Positions 1 to 10,257 of a stretch of DNA of 64,000 nt are shown here, piece after piece. Under the pieces are notes generated by a model. That model saw only the letters and a list, made by a program, of their open reading frames with translations, had not been told where the DNA came from and ran no database searches. Both the position numbers and the translations under genes were made by a program. Position 1 is the stretch's first letter. Every line of letters begins with the position of its first letter. The stretch covers positions 5,456,001-5,520,000 of the forward strand of contig NZ_CP109132.1 in NCBI RefSeq assembly GCF_035918015.1, given 5' to 3'. Origin of the DNA: Streptomyces sp. NBC_01754. GTDB taxonomy: Bacteria; Actinomycetota; Actinomycetes; Streptomycetales; Streptomycetaceae.

Positions 1-2
1 AG

Positions 3-1532
3 TGCCGCTTCAGGTCGGGCACCGGTGACTGGCTCCACGTCGAGTCCACCGTCAACCGCCACCAGGGCGGACTGCTGCTCAACAGCCGGGACGTCACCGA
101 ACGGGTCAGGCTGCAGGAGCAGTTGCAGCACAACGCCGAGCACGACCCGCTCACCGACCTGCCCAACCGCGCCCTGTTCACCGCCAGGGTGGCCCAGGCC
201 CTCGGCGGCCGGCGCTCCGGCGACCTGGGCGCCGCGGTGCTCTTCATCGACCTCGACGGCTTCAAGGCGGTCAACGACAGCATCGGCCACCAGGCGGGCG
301 ACGAGCTGCTCGTCCAGGCCGCCGGCCGGCTCCAGGACTCGGTGCGCGCCTGGGACACCGCCGCACGCCTGGGCGGTGACGAGTTCGCGGCGCTCATCGT
401 CGGCGACGGCTCCCACGACCAGGCCGCCCGGGAGTGCCAGGTCCACGAGATCGCCGACCGGCTGCGCCTCACGCTCTCCCAGCCGTACCGGATCGGCGGC
501 GGCGAGGTCCGGGTCGCCGCCTCCATCGGCGTCGCCTTCGCCGAGCCCGGCATCACCCCCAAGGACCTCATGCGCAACGCCGACCTGGCGATGTACCGCG
601 CCAAGGCGGGCGGCAAGGACCGGGTGGAGCTGTACGCCCCCCAGATGCAGGCCGAGGTCGTCCGCCGCTCCGAGCTGGCGGCCAGGGTGCGCACGGCCCT
701 GCGGGACGGTGAGTTCACCCTGCTGCACCAGCCGGTCGTCCACCTGGCCAGCGGTACGGTCGCGGCCGTCGCCGCGCAGGCCCGCTGGCGCTCCGCCCAG
801 GGCATCCTCACCCCCGCAGAGTTCCTCCGGGTGGCGGGGGACGGCGACCGAGCCGCCGAGCTGGGCAGCTGGCTGCTGGAGGAGGCCGTCGAGCGGGCGG
901 CCGACCGGGCCAGGGCCGGCCACCCGACCGCCGTCTCGGTGCGGGTGCCGGCCGGTCGGATCCTGGACCGGGCACTGCCCTTCGGCTCGGTCGAGGCCCT
1001 CCTCACCCGGCACGGACTGTCCTCCAGCGCGTTGATGATCGAAGTCGCCGACAACGACCCACGGATCCCGTTCGACGAGCTGGAGCAGCGGCTGGTCGCC
1101 CTGCGCAGACTCGGCGTACGGATCGCGCTCGACGGCTTCGGCAACGGCTACGCCGCGGTCAACGCCCTGCGCCGGCTCCCCGTCGACGTGCTCAAACTGG
1201 ACCGGAACCTGGTCGAGGGAGTGGTGGAGTCGGCGCGGCTGAACAAGATCACCAGCGGGCTGCTGCGGATCGCCTGCGACCTCGGTATGCAGTCCGTCGC
1301 CGACGGGGTCGACGGGCCGGAGCAGGTCCGTGCGCTGCGGGCCATGGGGTGCACGCACGGCCAGGGGATGGCGTTCTCCGGGCCGGTGGACGAGTACCGG
1401 CTGCGGCGCACCCTGGTGCGGGGGAGATTCCCGGTCGCGGGCGGTGGGCCGGTGGCGCAGCCCGTGCTGGCGGGCGGCTGGATCCCGCTCCAAGGCCGCT
1501 CACATGATGAGACGACCGTCCCACCCACTTGA
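3..1532 (+). CDS. PAS-GGDEF-EAL c-di-GMP signalling protein (5' truncated by window edge)
   Basis: The reading frame is open from the first bases of the window, so the N-terminus lies outside. The first ~35 residues look like the end of a PAS domain (strand ending in SRDVTERVRLQEQL, a signalling-helix linker). A diguanylate cyclase domain follows with an intact GGDEF signature (ARLGGDEFAAL, codons near 378-410). An EAL-type domain ends the protein. The cyclase site looks usable: c-di-GMP would be made from two GTP. The EAL domain is degenerate: the EAL signature position reads AAQARW, the DDFGTG motif reads DGFGNG and the AEGVE motif reads ADGVD, so phosphodiesterase activity is doubtful. It lies upstream of ilvB, whose promoter -35 overlaps its stop codon. 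Family certain, activity inferred. Confidence 0.9.
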   Translation, partial: CRFRSGTGDWLHVESTVNRHQGGLLLNSRDVTERVRLQEQLQHNAEHDPLTDLPNRALFTARVAQALGGRRSGDLGAAVLFIDLDGFKAVNDSIGHQAGDELLVQAAGRLQDSVRAWDTAARLGGDEFAALIVGDGSHDQAARECQVHEIADRLRLTLSQPYRIGGGEVRVAASIGVAFAEPGITPKDLMRNADLAMYRAKAGGKDRVELYAPQMQAEVVRRSELAARVRTALRDGEFTLLHQPVVHLASGTVAAVAAQARWRSAQGILTPAEFLRVAGDGDRAAELGSWLLEEAVERAADRARAGHPTAVSVRVPAGRILDRALPFGSVEALLTRHGLSSSALMIEVADNDPRIPFDELEQRLVALRRLGVRIALDGFGNGYAAVNALRRLPVDVLKLDRNLVEGVVESARLNKITSGLLRIACDLGMQSVADGVDGPEQVRALRAMGCTHGQGMAFSGPVDEYRLRRTLVRGRFPVAGGGPVAQPVLAGGWIPLQGRSHDETTVPPT

Positions 1533-1558
1533 CACGGCGGGAGCCCCGGAGAGAGGGT
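1529..1558 (+). promoter_or_regulatory. ilvB operon promoter (TTGACA-N18-GAGGGT)
   Basis: A perfect -35 TTGACA (1529-1534) overlaps the stop codon of the upstream GGDEF gene. 18 nt later comes GAGGGT (1553-1558), close to the Streptomyces housekeeping -10 TAGGGT. A start about 7 nt downstream would fall on or next to the ATG of the leader peptide at 1566, so the leader would be translated from a leaderless or nearly leaderless transcript. Inferred from consensus match only. Confidence 0.6.
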
Positions 1559-1565
1559 CAATGCC

Positions 1566-1607
1566 ATGCGCACCCGAATTCTCGTACTTGGAAAGCGCGT
1601 CGGCTGA
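1566..1607 (+). CDS. ilvB leader peptide (attenuation)
   Basis: A 13-codon ORF, MRTRILVLGKRVG, with the four consecutive branched-chain codons ATT CTC GTA CTT (Ile-Leu-Val-Leu) and a later Val. GTA, CTT and ATT are rare codons in high-GC Streptomyces, which suits a ribosome sensor of charged Ile/Leu/Val tRNA. It is followed by a Rho-independent terminator (1652-1685) and then ilvB. This is the usual layout of the actinobacterial ilvB transcription attenuator: stalling at the regulatory codons should favour an antiterminator fold and readthrough. There is no clear Shine-Dalgarno, in line with leaderless translation. Confidence 0.85.
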   Translation: MRTRILVLGKRVG

Positions 1608-1651
1608 AGCAGGGTCACTCATGGACATCCTGCGGACCGCACCGGCGCGCT

Positions 1652-1685
1652 CCCCTCGCTTGCCTGACGGCACGAGGGGTTTTTT
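1652..1685 (+). terminator. ilvB attenuator terminator
   Basis: A perfect 7-bp stem CCCCTCG (1652-1658) / CGAGGGG (1673-1679) is followed by a run of six T (1680-1685). It lies between the Ile/Leu/Val leader peptide and ilvB, so it should act as the regulated terminator of the attenuator. U-tracts this long are unusual in this genome's ordinary terminators, which supports a regulatory role. Confidence 0.85.
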
Positions 1686-1754
1686 GTTGCACCGGTACTC
1701 CTCAAAACACCACAAACACCCCGCATAAACACCAGCTTCGAGAAGAGAATGCCG

Positions 1755-3605
1755 ATGACCGAGCAGGCCACCGGGGCCCCGCACCCGCAGCCGCGGGCCC
1801 GTAACGGCGGACCGTCCTCCGCCTCCGTCGAGTCCCTCACGGGCGCGCAGTCCCTCATCCGTTCTCTCGAGGAAGTCGGGGCCGACACCGTATTCGGCCT
1901 CCCCGGCGGTTGCATCCTGCCGGCGTACGACCCGCTGATGGACTCCACCCGGGTCCGGCACATCCTGGTCCGCCACGAGCAGGGCGCCGGGCACGCCGCC
2001 ACCGGCTACGCGCAGGCCACCGGCAAGGTCGGTGTGTGCATGGTCACCTCGGGGCCGGGCGCCACCAACCTGGTCACCCCGATCGCCGACGCCGCCATGG
2101 ACTCCGTGCCCCTGGTCGCGATCACCGGTCAGGTGGCCTCCGGCGCCATCGGTACGGACGCCTTCCAGGAGGCGGACATCTGCGGCATCACCATGCCGAT
2201 CACGAAGCACAACTTCCTGGTCACCCGCGCGGAGGACATCGCCCACACCATCGCCGAGGCCTTCCACATCGCCTCCACCGGCCGCCCGGGACCGGTCCTC
2301 GTCGACATCGCCAAGGACGCGCTCCAGGCGAAGACCTCCTTCAGCTGGCCGCCGGCCATGGACCTGCCCGGCTACCGCCCGGTCACCAAGCCGCACGCCA
2401 AGCAGATCCGCGAGGCCGCCAAACTCATCACCCAGGCCCAGCGCCCGGTGCTGTACGTCGGCGGCGGTGTCCTCAAGTCCGGTGCCACCGCCGAGCTCAA
2501 GGTGCTCGCCGAGCTGACCGGAGCGCCCGTCACCACCACGCTGATGGCGCTCGGCTCCTTCCCCGACAGCCATCCGCAGCACGTGGGGATGCCCGGGATG
2601 CACGGTTCGGTCACCGCCGTCACCGCGCTCCAGAAGGCCGACCTGATCGTCGCGCTCGGGGCCAGGTTCGACGACCGCGTCACCGGCAAGCTGGACAGCT
2701 TCGCCCCGTACGCCAAGATCGTCCACGCCGACATCGACCCGGCCGAGATCGGCAAGAACCGCGCCGCCGACGTGCCGATCGTCGGTGACGCCCGCGAGGT
2801 CATCGCCGACCTCGTCCAGGCCGTCCAGGCCGAGCACACCGAGGGACGCACCGGTGACTACAGCGCCTGGTGGAGGGACCTCGACCGCTGGCGCGAGACC
2901 TACCCGCTCGGCTACGACCTGCCCGAGGACGGCAGCCTCTCCCCGCAGCAGGTCATCCAGCGCATCGGCCAGCTCGCCCCCGAGGGGACCATCTTCGCGG
3001 CGGGCGTCGGCCAGCACCAGATGTGGGCCTCCCACTTCATCGACTACGAGCAGCCCGCCACCTGGCTCAACTCCGGCGGCGCCGGGACGATGGGCTACGC
3101 GGTCCCGGCCGCGATGGGCGCCAAGGCCGGCATGCCGGACCGCACGGTCTGGGCGATCGACGGTGACGGCTGCTTCCAGATGACCAACCAGGAACTCACC
3201 ACCTGCGCCCTCAACAACATCCCGATCAAGGTCGCCGTGATCAACAACGGCGCCCTCGGGATGGTCCGCCAGTGGCAGACCCTCTTCTACAACCAGCGGT
3301 ACTCCAACACCGTGCTGCACTCCGGCCCGGACACGGACGGCACCCCCGCCAAGGGCACCCGGGTCCCCGACTTCGTCAAGCTGTCCGAGGCCATGGGCTG
3401 CCACGCGATCCGCTGCGAGGACCCCGCCGACATGGACAAGGTCATCGCCGAGGCCAACGCGATCAACGACCGCCCGGTCGTCATCGACTTCATCGTCCAC
3501 GAGGACGCCATGGTGTGGCCGATGGTCGCGGCCGGCACCTCCAACGACGAGGTCATGGCCGCCCGCGGCGTCCGCCCCGACTTCGGCGACAACGAAGACG
3601 ACTGA
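1755..3605 (+). CDS. ilvB: Acetolactate synthase large (catalytic) subunit
   Basis: 616 aa. Catalyses ThDP-dependent condensation of two pyruvates to acetolactate, or pyruvate plus 2-oxobutyrate to acetohydroxybutyrate, the first common step of Val/Leu and Ile synthesis. The N-terminal ThDP-binding domain has FGLPGG and the catalytic glutamate in [12 protein letters not shown] central FAD/DHAP-type domain follows, then a C-terminal ThDP motif ([12 protein letters not shown] through INN). An in-frame ATG at 1749 is possible, but AGAAGAG at 1741-1747 is 7 nt from the ATG at 1755 and almost touches the earlier one, so 1755 is preferred. It is the first structural gene behind the attenuator, 19 nt before ilvN, and is presumably co-transcribed with ilvN and ilvC. 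Confidence 0.96.
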   Translation: MTEQATGAPHPQPRARNGGPSSASVESLTGAQSLIRSLEEVGADTVFGLPGGCILPAYDPLMDSTRVRHILVRHEQGAGHAATGYAQATGKVGVCMVTSGPGATNLVTPIADAAMDSVPLVAITGQVASGAIGTDAFQEADICGITMPITKHNFLVTRAEDIAHTIAEAFHIASTGRPGPVLVDIAKDALQAKTSFSWPPAMDLPGYRPVTKPHAKQIREAAKLITQAQRPVLYVGGGVLKSGATAELKVLAELTGAPVTTTLMALGSFPDSHPQHVGMPGMHGSVTAVTALQKADLIVALGARFDDRVTGKLDSFAPYAKIVHADIDPAEIGKNRAADVPIVGDAREVIADLVQAVQAEHTEGRTGDYSAWWRDLDRWRETYPLGYDLPEDGSLSPQQVIQRIGQLAPEGTIFAAGVGQHQMWASHFIDYEQPATWLNSGGAGTMGYAVPAAMGAKAGMPDRTVWAIDGDGCFQMTNQELTTCALNNIPIKVAVINNGALGMVRQWQTLFYNQRYSNTVLHSGPDTDGTPAKGTRVPDFVKLSEAMGCHAIRCEDPADMDKVIAEANAINDRPVVIDFIVHEDAMVWPMVAAGTSNDEVMAARGVRPDFGDNEDD

Positions 3606-5258
<1,653 letters not shown>

Positions 5259-5267
5259 TCCTTGACC

Positions 5268-5295
5268 GGGGGCGGGTCCGCACGGGCCCGCCCCC
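5268..5295 (+). terminator. Terminator after ilvC
   Basis: A 9-bp perfect GC stem, GGGGGCGGG (5268-5276) / CCCGCCCCC (5287-5295), lies 10 nt after the ilvC stop. It has no T-run, as is common in Streptomyces. The rest of 5259-5543, up to serA, shows no other gene. Confidence 0.7.
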
Positions 5296-5543
5296 GTCCT
5301 CCCGCCCCGTGTCACTGCGGGTCCGGGACGGTGGCGGGAGACGGTCCCCGTACGTCTGCCATGCCTCCGCCCCGTGCGGGTGATCCTTCCGCCGGTGCGC
5401 GTACCAGGCCCGGCCGCATGACTAGACTGCTCCACACATACACGCGTCAGGGCCCACAGTGTCGTGCGTCTTCCACGCGGCTAGCCCCTCCACCGCCTGC
5501 GGCCGTCGGGACGGCCGTCCGCACTGGACTTGTGAGGACACAC

Positions 5544-7136
5544 GTGAGCTCGAAACCTGTCGTACTCATCGCCGAAGAGCTGTCGCCCGCCACGGTCGAC
5601 GCTCTGGGTCCGGACTTCGAGATCCGGCACTGCGACGGCGCGGACCGCGCCGAACTCCTCCCCGCGATCGTGGACGTCGACGCGATCCTGGTGCGCTCCG
5701 CGACCAAGGTCGACGCGGAGGCCATCGGCGCCGCGAAGAAGCTGAAGGTCGTCGCCCGCGCCGGTGTCGGTCTGGACAACGTGGACGTCTCCGCGGCCAC
5801 CAAGGCCGGCGTGATGGTCGTCAACGCGCCGACGTCCAACATCGTCACCGCCGCCGAGCTGGCGTGCGGTCTGCTGGTGGCCACCGCGCGCCACATCCCG
5901 CAGGCCGACACCGCGCTGAAGAGGGGCGAGTGGAAGCGGTCCAAGTACACGGGTGTCGAGCTCAACGAGAAGGTCCTCGGCGTCGTCGGCCTCGGCCGCA
6001 TCGGGGTGCTGGTCGCCCAGCGCATGTCGGCCTTCGGCATGAAGATCGTGGCGTACGACCCCTACGTCCAGCCCGCGCGCGCCGCGCAGATGGGCGTCAA
6101 GCTCCTCACGCTGGACGAGCTGCTGGAGGTCGCCGACTTCATCACGGTGCACCTGCCCAAGACCCCGGAGACGCTCGGCCTGATCGGTGACGAGGCGCTG
6201 CACAAGGTGAAGCCCTCCGTGCGGATCGTCAACGCCGCGCGCGGCGGCATCGTCGACGAGGAGGCGCTGGCCTCCGCCCTCAAGGAGGGCCGGGTCGCCG
6301 GTGCCGGCCTCGACGTGTACGCGAAGGAGCCCTGCACGGACTCCCCGCTGTTCCAGTTCGACCAGGTCATCTGCACCCCGCACCTGGGCGCCTCCACCGA
6401 CGAGGCGCAGGAGAAGGCCGGTATCGCGGTCGCCAAGTCCGTCCGCCTGGCTCTCGCCGGTGAGCTCGTGCCGGACGCGGTCAACGTCCAGGGCGGCGTC
6501 ATCGCCGAGGACGTGCGTCCCGGACTGCCGCTAGCGGAGAAGCTCGGCCGGATCTTCACCGCGCTCTCCGGCGAGGTCGCGGCCCGGCTCGACGTCGAGG
6601 TCTACGGCGAGATCACCCAGCACGATGTGAAGGTGCTCGAACTCTCCGCGCTCAAGGGCGTCTTCGAGGACATCGTCGACGAGACGGTGTCCTACGTCAA
6701 CGCGCCCCTGTTCGCCCAGGAGCGAGGTGTCGAGGTCCGCCTCACCACCAGCTCCGAGTCGCCCGAGCACCGCAACGTGGTGACCGTCCGCGGCACCCTG
6801 TCCAACGGCGAGGAGGTCGCGGTCTCCGGCACGCTGGCCGGCCCCAAGCACCTCCAGAAGATCGTCGCGATCGGTGAGCACGACGTGGACCTCGCGCTCG
6901 CCGACCACATGGTCGTCCTGCGCTACGAGGACCGTCCCGGTGTCGTCGGCGCGGTCGGCAAGATCCTCGGCGAGTCCGGGCTGAACATCGCGGGTATGCA
7001 GGTCTCCCGCCGGGACGCGGGCGGCGAGGCGCTGGTCGTCCTCACCGTCGACGACACCATCCCGCAGTCGGTGCTGAGCGAGATCTCCGAGGAGATCGGC
7101 GCGACGTCGGCCCGCTCGGTCAACCTCACGGACTGA
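5544..7136 (+). CDS. serA: D-3-phosphoglycerate dehydrogenase
   Basis: 530 aa, the long ASB-plus-ACT type found in actinobacteria. Oxidises 3-phosphoglycerate to 3-phosphohydroxypyruvate with NAD, the first step of serine synthesis. The substrate-binding and NAD-binding domains (residues ~1-315) include GLGRIG, the catalytic Arg in NAARGGIVDEEAL, and His in CTPHLGAST. An ASB domain spans ~320-450 and a C-terminal ACT domain (RPGVVGAVGKILGESG) ends the protein and usually mediates serine feedback. GTG 5544 is chosen because GAGGA lies just upstream and the N-terminus MSSKPVVLIAEELS is family-typical; GTG 5532 is in frame. It has its own ~285-nt upstream region after the ilvC terminator. Confidence 0.95.
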   Translation: MSSKPVVLIAEELSPATVDALGPDFEIRHCDGADRAELLPAIVDVDAILVRSATKVDAEAIGAAKKLKVVARAGVGLDNVDVSAATKAGVMVVNAPTSNIVTAAELACGLLVATARHIPQADTALKRGEWKRSKYTGVELNEKVLGVVGLGRIGVLVAQRMSAFGMKIVAYDPYVQPARAAQMGVKLLTLDELLEVADFITVHLPKTPETLGLIGDEALHKVKPSVRIVNAARGGIVDEEALASALKEGRVAGAGLDVYAKEPCTDSPLFQFDQVICTPHLGASTDEAQEKAGIAVAKSVRLALAGELVPDAVNVQGGVIAEDVRPGLPLAEKLGRIFTALSGEVAARLDVEVYGEITQHDVKVLELSALKGVFEDIVDETVSYVNAPLFAQERGVEVRLTTSSESPEHRNVVTVRGTLSNGEEVAVSGTLAGPKHLQKIVAIGEHDVDLALADHMVVLRYEDRPGVVGAVGKILGESGLNIAGMQVSRRDAGGEALVVLTVDDTIPQSVLSEISEEIGATSARSVNLTD

Positions 7137-7248
7137 CCCGGGGGCCGAAGCCGGCTGCTGCGGGGAGCGCGGGACCGTGAGCACGAGTTCCTACGGGAAC
7201 GTCGTAATCCGCCTGCGAAGAGCGCAGCTCGTGTCGGCCGATCATGAG

Positions 7249-7284
7249 CAGTGACCGCCACCGGGATCGCGGTGGCGGTCACTG
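7249..7284. terminator. Bidirectional terminator between serA and the pap-type operon
   Basis: A perfect 14-bp inverted repeat, CAGTGACCGCCACC (7249-7262) / GGTGGCGGTCACTG (7271-7284), with an 8-nt loop. It lies between serA and the convergent minus-strand biosynthetic operon and can serve both strands. The rest of 7137-7405 holds no recognisable gene. Confidence 0.8.
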
Positions 7285-7405
7285 TGAGTCAGTGGCTTAT
7301 CCGTCGTGGTGTCCGCGGGTGACGGGCACCCGGAGATCACCGGCGGCGCCACCGTCCGCTTCGACGGGTGGCCGTCGGCGCCTGCCCGCATCCGCTCGCG
7401 GCCGG

Positions 7406-7723
7406 TTACAGTGAGCGACCAGCACCTGGAGCGACGGAAGCACCGTGCGCCAGGTGCGAGAGCACCAGCACGGCCCGGCCGATGTCGACACCCTGCCGCC
7501 CCAGCTCCTCGGCGTATCGGCCCAGGACCCCGTTCTCCCGGGCCAGCTCCGATGCCGGCAGCCCAGACCTCCGCCGCGCCGACTGCTCGTACCGGGCGAG
7601 TTCCGCCCGGCGCAGCACCATGGAGACGATCTGGTTGTCGAGGTCGTCGAGCAGCGCCCGGATCTCCCGTCCGTCGCTGTGCGCCGGCGCGGCCGCCCGC
7701 CGTCGTGCCACGGGTGTGGTCAC
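7406..7723 (-). CDS. Second AroQ-type chorismate mutase-like protein
   Basis: 105 aa. The body (REIRALLDDLDNQIVSMVLRRAELA to residue ~95) has the helical pattern of the AroQ family: an N-terminal acidic/Arg helix, a middle RR(A/S)xLxRYEQ region, and a C-terminal helix with the VLVLSH segment. AroQ enzymes rearrange chorismate, or 4-amino-4-deoxychorismate in PapB, to prephenate-type products. GTG 7723 overlaps the stop of the preceding ATP-grasp gene by 4 nt (GTGA), so translation is coupled and it belongs to the operon as its last gene. It differs from the PapB-like protein at 15852-16169; the need for two mutases is unexplained. It could be a catalytically modified member or a modulator. 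Confidence 0.8.
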   Translation of the reverse strand: MTTPVARRRAAAPAHSDGREIRALLDDLDNQIVSMVLRRAELARYEQSARRRSGLPASELARENGVLGRYAEELGRQGVDIGRAVLVLSHLAHGASVAPGAGRSL

Positions 7724-8976
7724 AGCAGGTCCAGGGGATCGGCGCGGACCTTGGTGACGAACGCGAGGCGGCCGATCGCCTCCCGGGCCAGGGCCAGTGC
7801 CTGCTCCGCGGTGTCGGCGTGGGCCCGGGCGTGCGCCAGCCGGGAGTCGGAGCTCTGGAGGCCGCCCAGCGTGCGCCCCGCCGTCCCCGACAGCTCCAGC
7901 TGAACGCCCTCGGCCTGCGGCCCCTCGGCGCCGGTGATCTCGACGAGTGTGCCGGTCGCGGGCGCGCCCGCGAACCAGATCGCCTCGGCGCGTGGGGCGC
8001 GCGCCGGATTCAGGAGCGCCTCCCGTAGGTCCGGCAGCACCTTCTCGCCGACGCACTGGCGCAGTTGGTACTCGACCAGGTCCACGCCCGTCGCGTCGGT
8101 GACCATGTTCCAGATCTCGTCGCCGCCGACCCGCAGGTGGGTCTCGATGATCCGAGGCCCGGACCCGGTGAGCACGATCTCGGTGTGCGTCGGCCCGGAC
8201 TCCACGCCGAGTGCGTCCAACGCCGCGGTGACGTAGGCCTGGATCTCCACCCGCCGATCCGGCGCGAGCGGGGCGGGCATGACGTGGCCGAGCTCCACGA
8301 GGCTCATGGGGTCGGAGTACTTGCGGGTGACCGCGACGACCACGTGCTCGCCCAGCTCGGAGAACGCCTCCACGCTGTACTGGTCGCCGGTGAGGAACTG
8401 CTCCGCCACGACGTCGACCGGCTCGTCCGTACCGTGCGCCCGGGCGAAGGCCGCCTCCGCCTCCTGGGCGGTGCCGACCACCGAGACGCCCGTGCTGGCC
8501 GTGCCCCGGCGGGGTTTGACCACACACGGATAGCCGTGGGCCGCGGCGAAGGCGCGCAGCTCCTCGGGAGTCCGAACCTCGGCGGACGGCACGCTCTCCA
8601 CGCCGGCCGCGGCCAGCCGCCCACGCATGGCGTACTTGTCGAAGACCACCCGGACGGTCTCCGGATCGTGCGTGGGCACACCCAGCGCCCGGCCCGCCCG
8701 GGCGGCGATCTCCTGGCACTGGTCGCCGAAGGTTCCGATCCGGGTGACCGGTTCGAGGGCGTGAACGGCGCGGGCGAGTTCGATCCAGTGCTCGACGGGC
8801 GCGTCCACGCCGACCGCGAGGATTCGGGCGTGCCCGAGGGTCTCCTCCAGCTTGGCCAGATGTTCCGGCCGGCACAGGACGCTGGTGGTGACGGCGTGGC
8901 CGAGCGCGTCGCCGCGGGCGCGCATCCGGCCGGGGATGTCGTATCCGTTGCCGAAGATCAGGACGTGTTCTGACAT
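7720..8976 (-). CDS. ATP-grasp carboxylate-amine (amino acid) ligase 1
   Basis: 418 aa. ATP-grasp fold: a pre-ATP domain starting MSEHVLIFGNGYDI, a central ATP-binding region with GYPCVVKPRRGTASTGV, and a metal-binding segment GPTHTEIVLTGSGPRIIETH followed by GGDEIW. This arrangement matches the L-amino acid ligase/dapdiamide synthetase-like group, which makes amide bonds through acyl-phosphate intermediates. The frame is open to 9123, but ATG 8976 gives the natural N-terminus; the extra upstream residues are Arg-rich and overlap the previous gene. It is 38 nt after ATP-grasp 2 and overlaps the AroQ gene by 4 nt. Likely role: forming a peptide bond to the aminophenylalanine-derived unit. Substrates are not predictable. 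Confidence 0.88.
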   Translation of the reverse strand: MSEHVLIFGNGYDIPGRMRARGDALGHAVTTSVLCRPEHLAKLEETLGHARILAVGVDAPVEHWIELARAVHALEPVTRIGTFGDQCQEIAARAGRALGVPTHDPETVRVVFDKYAMRGRLAAAGVESVPSAEVRTPEELRAFAAAHGYPCVVKPRRGTASTGVSVVGTAQEAEAAFARAHGTDEPVDVVAEQFLTGDQYSVEAFSELGEHVVVAVTRKYSDPMSLVELGHVMPAPLAPDRRVEIQAYVTAALDALGVESGPTHTEIVLTGSGPRIIETHLRVGGDEIWNMVTDATGVDLVEYQLRQCVGEKVLPDLREALLNPARAPRAEAIWFAGAPATGTLVEITGAEGPQAEGVQLELSGTAGRTLGGLQSSDSRLAHARAHADTAEQALALAREAIGRLAFVTKVRADPLDLL

Positions 8977-9014
8977 GGTGACGCTCTCTGTCGGTGGGAT
9001 GGGCGGAGCCGCGG

Positions 9015-10247
9015 TCACGTCGGATCCGTGGTCACGGTGATCTTTCCGGCGAGTTGTCCGGCGAGGACGACGGCGGCCCCGGTGTCGGCGGCGGTGACCA
9101 GTATCTGGCCGGTCCGGTCCCAACTGGCCTCCAACGGCCCGATGGTGTCGCCCACGGACACGGCCACGTCCACCCCGAGGACCCCCTCGTGCGCCCGGAC
9201 CTCCTCGACGCCCTGGACGGCGGTGATCCGCCCCGGCGGTGCGGTGAGGAAGCGAGTCGCGGCGGCGGCGCGCGGCTGCGGAGGCGCGTCCAGGGCGGGC
9301 AGCACGCCTGCGGCCCAGCCGACCGTGTACGCCTCGATGTCGACGCCGTACGCGGCCTCGACGAGCTCCATGATCCGGTCCCCGCCGGGCCGGCCGTGGG
9401 ACTCGATCACCCGTGGCCCGCGAGCGGTCAGCTTCACCTCGGTGTGCGCGGGGCCGTGCCGCAGGTCCACCGCGTTCAGGAAGTCCGTCACGCAGGCGAG
9501 GAGGGCCGCCGTCTCCGGCTCGGCGAGCCGGGCGGGCAACGCGTGTCCGGACTCGACGAAGTTGCCGTGCGTGGCCTTCTCCGTCACCGCGAGCGGCACA
9601 TGCCGGCCGTCGAAACTCAGCGACTCCACACTGAACTCCGGGCCGTCCAGGTACTCCTCCATCAGGAACCGCCCCACGGGGAAGTAGTTCGCGAACTTGT
9701 GGTCCCTGCTGCCACGCAGCCGGACGACGTCCCGCCAGGCGTCGTCGGTCTCGTCCGGCCCGCGCACCAGCCGCACGCCGAAGCTGGCCGCCGCGTCGAC
9801 CGGCTTCACGACGAACGGGTATCCGTGCCGCGCCCCGAACGCACCCAGACTGCGGAGCCCTTCGACCGGCGCGGCCGCCACGGCGCCCGGCCGTCCGGCG
9901 AGGTGCGCGCGCATCGCCTCCTTGTCCCGCATCAGCCGGGCGCAGTGGTGGCTGACACCCCGCAGTCCGAGCGTCTCGGCGATCAGTCCGACCGGTTCGA
10001 CGCCGGGTTCGGTGACGGTGGCGACGCCGTCGAATCCGTACACGTCGTGGGCGGCCGTCACCAGCGGGCGCAGCACGGACCAGTCGGTGTAGTCGACCAG
10101 CAGGGCGGCCTCGACCAGGGGGGCGTGCTCGGGCCGGTACTCCTCGGGCCGCTGCACGTTGACCACGCGCAGGCCCAGGTCACGGGCCTTGCGCACGGTC
10201 TCCACCCGGCCGCCGATCACCAGCAGCGTGCGGCGGTTCACAGTCAT
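9015..10247 (-). CDS. ATP-grasp carboxylate-amine (amino acid) ligase 2
   Basis: 410 aa. A second ATP-grasp ligase, distantly related to the neighbour. Features: an N-terminal MTVNRRTLLVIGG strand, an ATP lid region GYPFVVKPVDAAASFGVRLV, MEEYLDGPEFSVES, and metal ligands in GPAHTEVKLTARGPRVIESHGRPGGDRIMELV. The C-terminal ~90 residues form the extra domain common in this subgroup. It starts 10 nt after the MFS exporter gene. Two different ligases suggest at least two amide bonds, such as a tripeptide, or one acylation plus one peptide bond. Confidence 0.88.
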   Translation of the reverse strand: MTVNRRTLLVIGGRVETVRKARDLGLRVVNVQRPEEYRPEHAPLVEAALLVDYTDWSVLRPLVTAAHDVYGFDGVATVTEPGVEPVGLIAETLGLRGVSHHCARLMRDKEAMRAHLAGRPGAVAAAPVEGLRSLGAFGARHGYPFVVKPVDAAASFGVRLVRGPDETDDAWRDVVRLRGSRDHKFANYFPVGRFLMEEYLDGPEFSVESLSFDGRHVPLAVTEKATHGNFVESGHALPARLAEPETAALLACVTDFLNAVDLRHGPAHTEVKLTARGPRVIESHGRPGGDRIMELVEAAYGVDIEAYTVGWAAGVLPALDAPPQPRAAAATRFLTAPPGRITAVQGVEEVRAHEGVLGVDVAVSVGDTIGPLEASWDRTGQILVTAADTGAAVVLAGQLAGKITVTTDPT

Positions 10248-10257
10248 CCGCTCTCCC

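Noticed and set aside
5262..5543. Longer N-terminus for serA from 5262
   Set aside because: The extra residues are Pro/Arg/Ser-rich and overlap the ilvC terminator; GAGGA before GTG 5544 marks the real start.
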